From contig SVNT01000008.1 of assembly GCA_015066785.1 (NCBI GenBank), positions 18,165 to 82,164 of the forward strand: DNA of 64,000 nucleotides, read 5' to 3'. How positions within the stretch are numbered: position 1 is the first letter of the stretch; each line of letters opens with the position of its first letter. The DNA is from Ruminococcus sp. Lineage in GTDB: Bacteria; Bacillota; Clostridia; Oscillospirales; Ruminococcaceae. Position numbers and translations under genes: made by a program. The notes beneath the pieces were generated by a model. The model was not told the origin of the DNA, did no database searches, and saw only the letters and a list, made by a program, of their open reading frames with translations. Shown one piece after another: positions 62,604-64,000 of the stretch.

Positions 62604-63614
62604 CTATATAGTTTTTCCTTCGAACTCAACTCTGCGTCTGATGTCCTTCATAAGCTCATCAAACTGTGTCGGGTTGAGCGACTGTGCTCCGTCACAAAGA
62701 GCCTTCGCAGGATTGTTGTGCACCTCAATCATAAGACCGTCTGCACCGATTGCGATTGCCGCCTTCGCAAGAGGCTCAACCATCCACGAAATACCTGCCG
62801 CATGCGACGGGTCGATGAATACGGGAAGGTGCGAGAGCTTCTTGAGCATAGGCACCGCTGAAATATCAAGTGTGTTTCTTGTCTTTGTTTCGAATGTACG
62901 GATACCACGCTCGCAAAGGATGATGTTCTGGTTTCCGCCTGCCATAATGTACTCGGCACTCATCAGAAATTCTTCCATAGTGTTTGCAAGTCCACGCTTG
63001 AGGAGAATAGGCTTGTCACAATGGCCGAGTTCCTTGAGGAGTTCGAAGTTCTGCATATTTCTTGCACCGACCTGGATGACATCGACATCTGCGAAAAGGT
63101 CGAGGTCGGATGCACTCATAATCTCGGTAACGATGGGAAGACCTGTTTCCTTCTTTGCCTCAAGAAGAAGTCTGATGCCTTCGCCGTGAAGTCCCTGGAA
63201 TGCGTAGGGTGAAGTTCTCGGCTTGAATGCGCCGCCACGGAGCATTGACGCACCGCTTGCCTTTACCGCCTTTGCAACTTCGATAATCTGCTCCTCGCTT
63301 TCAACGGAGCAGGGACCTGCAACTACATTGAACACATTGCTGCCGACAGAAGTTGCACCGATATCTATGACAGTATCTTCGGGGTGGAGTTTGCGGTTAG
63401 CCGCCTTGAAGCTTTCCGACACACGCTGTGCTGTTTCAACTATTTCGAGACTTTCGAACATATCTATATGGATGCGGCTGGTATCACCGATAAGTCCGAT
63501 AATTGTGTGCGACATACCTTCACTTATATGTGTTTTGAGACCAAGCTCGTCAATTCTGTTAAGAAGGTCGTCGACCTTGTTCTTTTCGGGGTTTGATTTG
63601 AGTATGAGTATCAT
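62604..63614 (-). CDS. DAHP synthase (3-deoxy-7-phosphoheptulonate synthase), copy 2
   Basis: 336 residues, the same architecture as copy 1: N-terminal regulatory domain, then AGPCSVE, RGGAFKPRTSPYAFQG, VGARNMQN, KRG and DPSHAAG. The catalytic half is nearly identical to the copy at 16541 and the N-terminal domain more divergent, as expected for isoenzymes with different effectors. GGAGA precedes the ATG. It has a plain promoter without leader peptide. Confidence 0.95.
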   Translation of the reverse strand: MILILKSNPEKNKVDDLLNRIDELGLKTHISEGMSHTIIGLIGDTSRIHIDMFESLEIVETAQRVSESFKAANRKLHPEDTVIDIGATSVGSNVFNVVAGPCSVESEEQIIEVAKAVKASGASMLRGGAFKPRTSPYAFQGLHGEGIRLLLEAKKETGLPIVTEIMSASDLDLFADVDVIQVGARNMQNFELLKELGHCDKPILLKRGLANTMEEFLMSAEYIMAGGNQNIILCERGIRTFETKTRNTLDISAVPMLKKLSHLPVFIDPSHAAGISWMVEPLAKAAIAIGADGLMIEVHNNPAKALCDGAQSLNPTQFDELMKDIRRRVEFEGKTI

Positions 63615-63666
63615 AATTTTTTCTCCTTTAACGCTTTTCAGCTTTTATGTTTTTGTGCTTTTATGT

Positions 63667-63699
63667 ATTAAAGTATACAACATACTTTCCGATTTGTCA
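63667..63699 (-). promoter_or_regulatory. promoter of the second DAHP synthase gene
   Basis: On the minus strand TTGACA (about 63694-63699), 17 bases, TATACT (about 63671-63676). The short leader holds repeated AAAAGC motifs but no terminator. Confidence 0.7.
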
Positions 63700-63773
63700 A
63701 CCCCTTTTTTCAAAAAACTTTGAAAAAGCTAAAAGCGGTCTCCGATAATCAGGATATTTATAAGCATATGACA

Positions 63774-63802
63774 TTGACTTTATGCGGAAAACTTATTATA
63801 AT
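63774..63802 (+). promoter_or_regulatory. promoter of the CDP-alcohol phosphatidyltransferase gene
   Basis: TTGACT (63774-63779), 17 bases, TATAAT (63797-63802), 37 bases before the ATG. Confidence 0.7.
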
Positions 63803-63838
63803 CAACTCAGCGATAAATAAGAATTTGGTGGTGAACAG

Positions 63839-64000
63839 ATGAGAAAGCAGATTGCAAACATAATAACAAGCATTCGAATTTTGTGTAGTATTTGTTTCTT
63901 GCTCTGTCCTGTCTTTTCCGTTGCTTTTTATATTATGTATCTGTTCTGTGGAATTACAGATATGGTGGACGGAACAATTGCAAGGAAAACAAAGTCTGTT
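63839..64000 (+). CDS. CDP-alcohol phosphatidyltransferase, 3' truncated by the window edge
   Basis: 54 codons are visible, starting MRKQIANIITSIRILCS with GGTGGTGA upstream. After a helix comes GITDMVDGTIARKT, the first half of the CDP-alcohol phosphotransferase signature (D-G-x2-A-R). It makes a phospholipid such as phosphatidylglycerol phosphate, or another polar head group; the window ends before this can be decided. Confidence 0.8.
   Translation, partial: MRKQIANIITSIRILCSICFLLCPVFSVAFYIMYLFCGITDMVDGTIARKTKSV

Overview
This 64 kb window looks like core chromosome of a spore-forming, low- to mid-GC Clostridia species, most likely a Ruminococcus-type member of the Oscillospiraceae. The evidence is an alpha/beta small acid-soluble spore protein, an uninterrupted sigK, spmA-spmB, an AbrB/SpoVT-type regulator, a Clostridia-style str operon, HydE, and a carbohydrate ABC importer without its own ATPase. 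The species call is inference from gene content. I saw no phage, no complete insertion sequence, no CRISPR array and no rRNA operon.

Layout. (1) 0-6.3 kb: end of a membrane protein, leuA, then on the minus strand a DUF3810 membrane metallopeptidase-like protein, a KTSC-domain protein and a Cache/HAMP chemoreceptor. (2) 6.5-11.5 kb: a 1600-residue exported protein with about eleven InlB-type repeats. (3) 11.8-16.4 kb: str operon rpsL-rpsG-fusA-tuf (minus). (4) 16.5-19 kb: aroF and pheA (minus), separated by a phenylalanine-rich leader peptide and attenuator. (5) 19.2-27.4 kb: a membrane-anchored degenerate nuclease-like protein (plus) facing the operon DUF975 - ugd - giant polytopic membrane protein (minus). 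(6) 27.4-35.1 kb: a soluble PocR chemoreceptor (plus) facing the seven-gene operon fhs-tsaE-tsaB-rpiB-glmS-glycosyltransferase-queT, with a preQ1-I riboswitch just before queT. (7) 35.2-45.7 kb: rodA (plus), then minus-strand dxs-tcdA-hydE, the SASP gene, and DUF3343/cysteine desulfurase, cdaA-cdaR and a FAD protein. (8) 45.8-53.2 kb: metA, Hpt protein, VTC-DUF4956 pair, ZIP transporter, and an ECF sigma/anti-sigma-like/VWA lipoprotein operon. (9) 53.2-59.8 kb: cobS-like gene, GH4-family protein, ABC importer operon, papain-like hydrolase. (10) 60-64 kb: sigK, abrB-like, spmA-spmB, tRNA-Lys, a second DAHP synthase, and the start of a CDP-alcohol phosphatidyltransferase.

The most unusual signals are non-coding. 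First, three related non-coding elements (224, 224 and 89 nt) each sit in the middle of an inverted repeat that reads as a bidirectional terminator between convergent genes. They look like a MITE that targets terminator hairpin loops. Second, an unlisted 39-codon Phe-rich leader peptide plus terminator lies between pheA and aroF. Third, a compact translational preQ1-I riboswitch lies inside an operon, in front of queT. Fourth, two PerR/Fur-like palindromes overlay the -10 boxes of the DUF975-ugd and dxs-tcdA-hydE operons.

Functional links. aroF, pheA and the second DAHP synthase supply aromatic amino acids, one copy apparently controlled by Phe attenuation. tsaE/tsaB, tcdA and queT all serve tRNA modification (t6A, ct6A, queuosine). 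glmS, rodA, cdaA-cdaR and ugd concern the envelope. The 53-59 kb block is a sugar-uptake locus whose GH4 protein appears to have lost its metal ligands.
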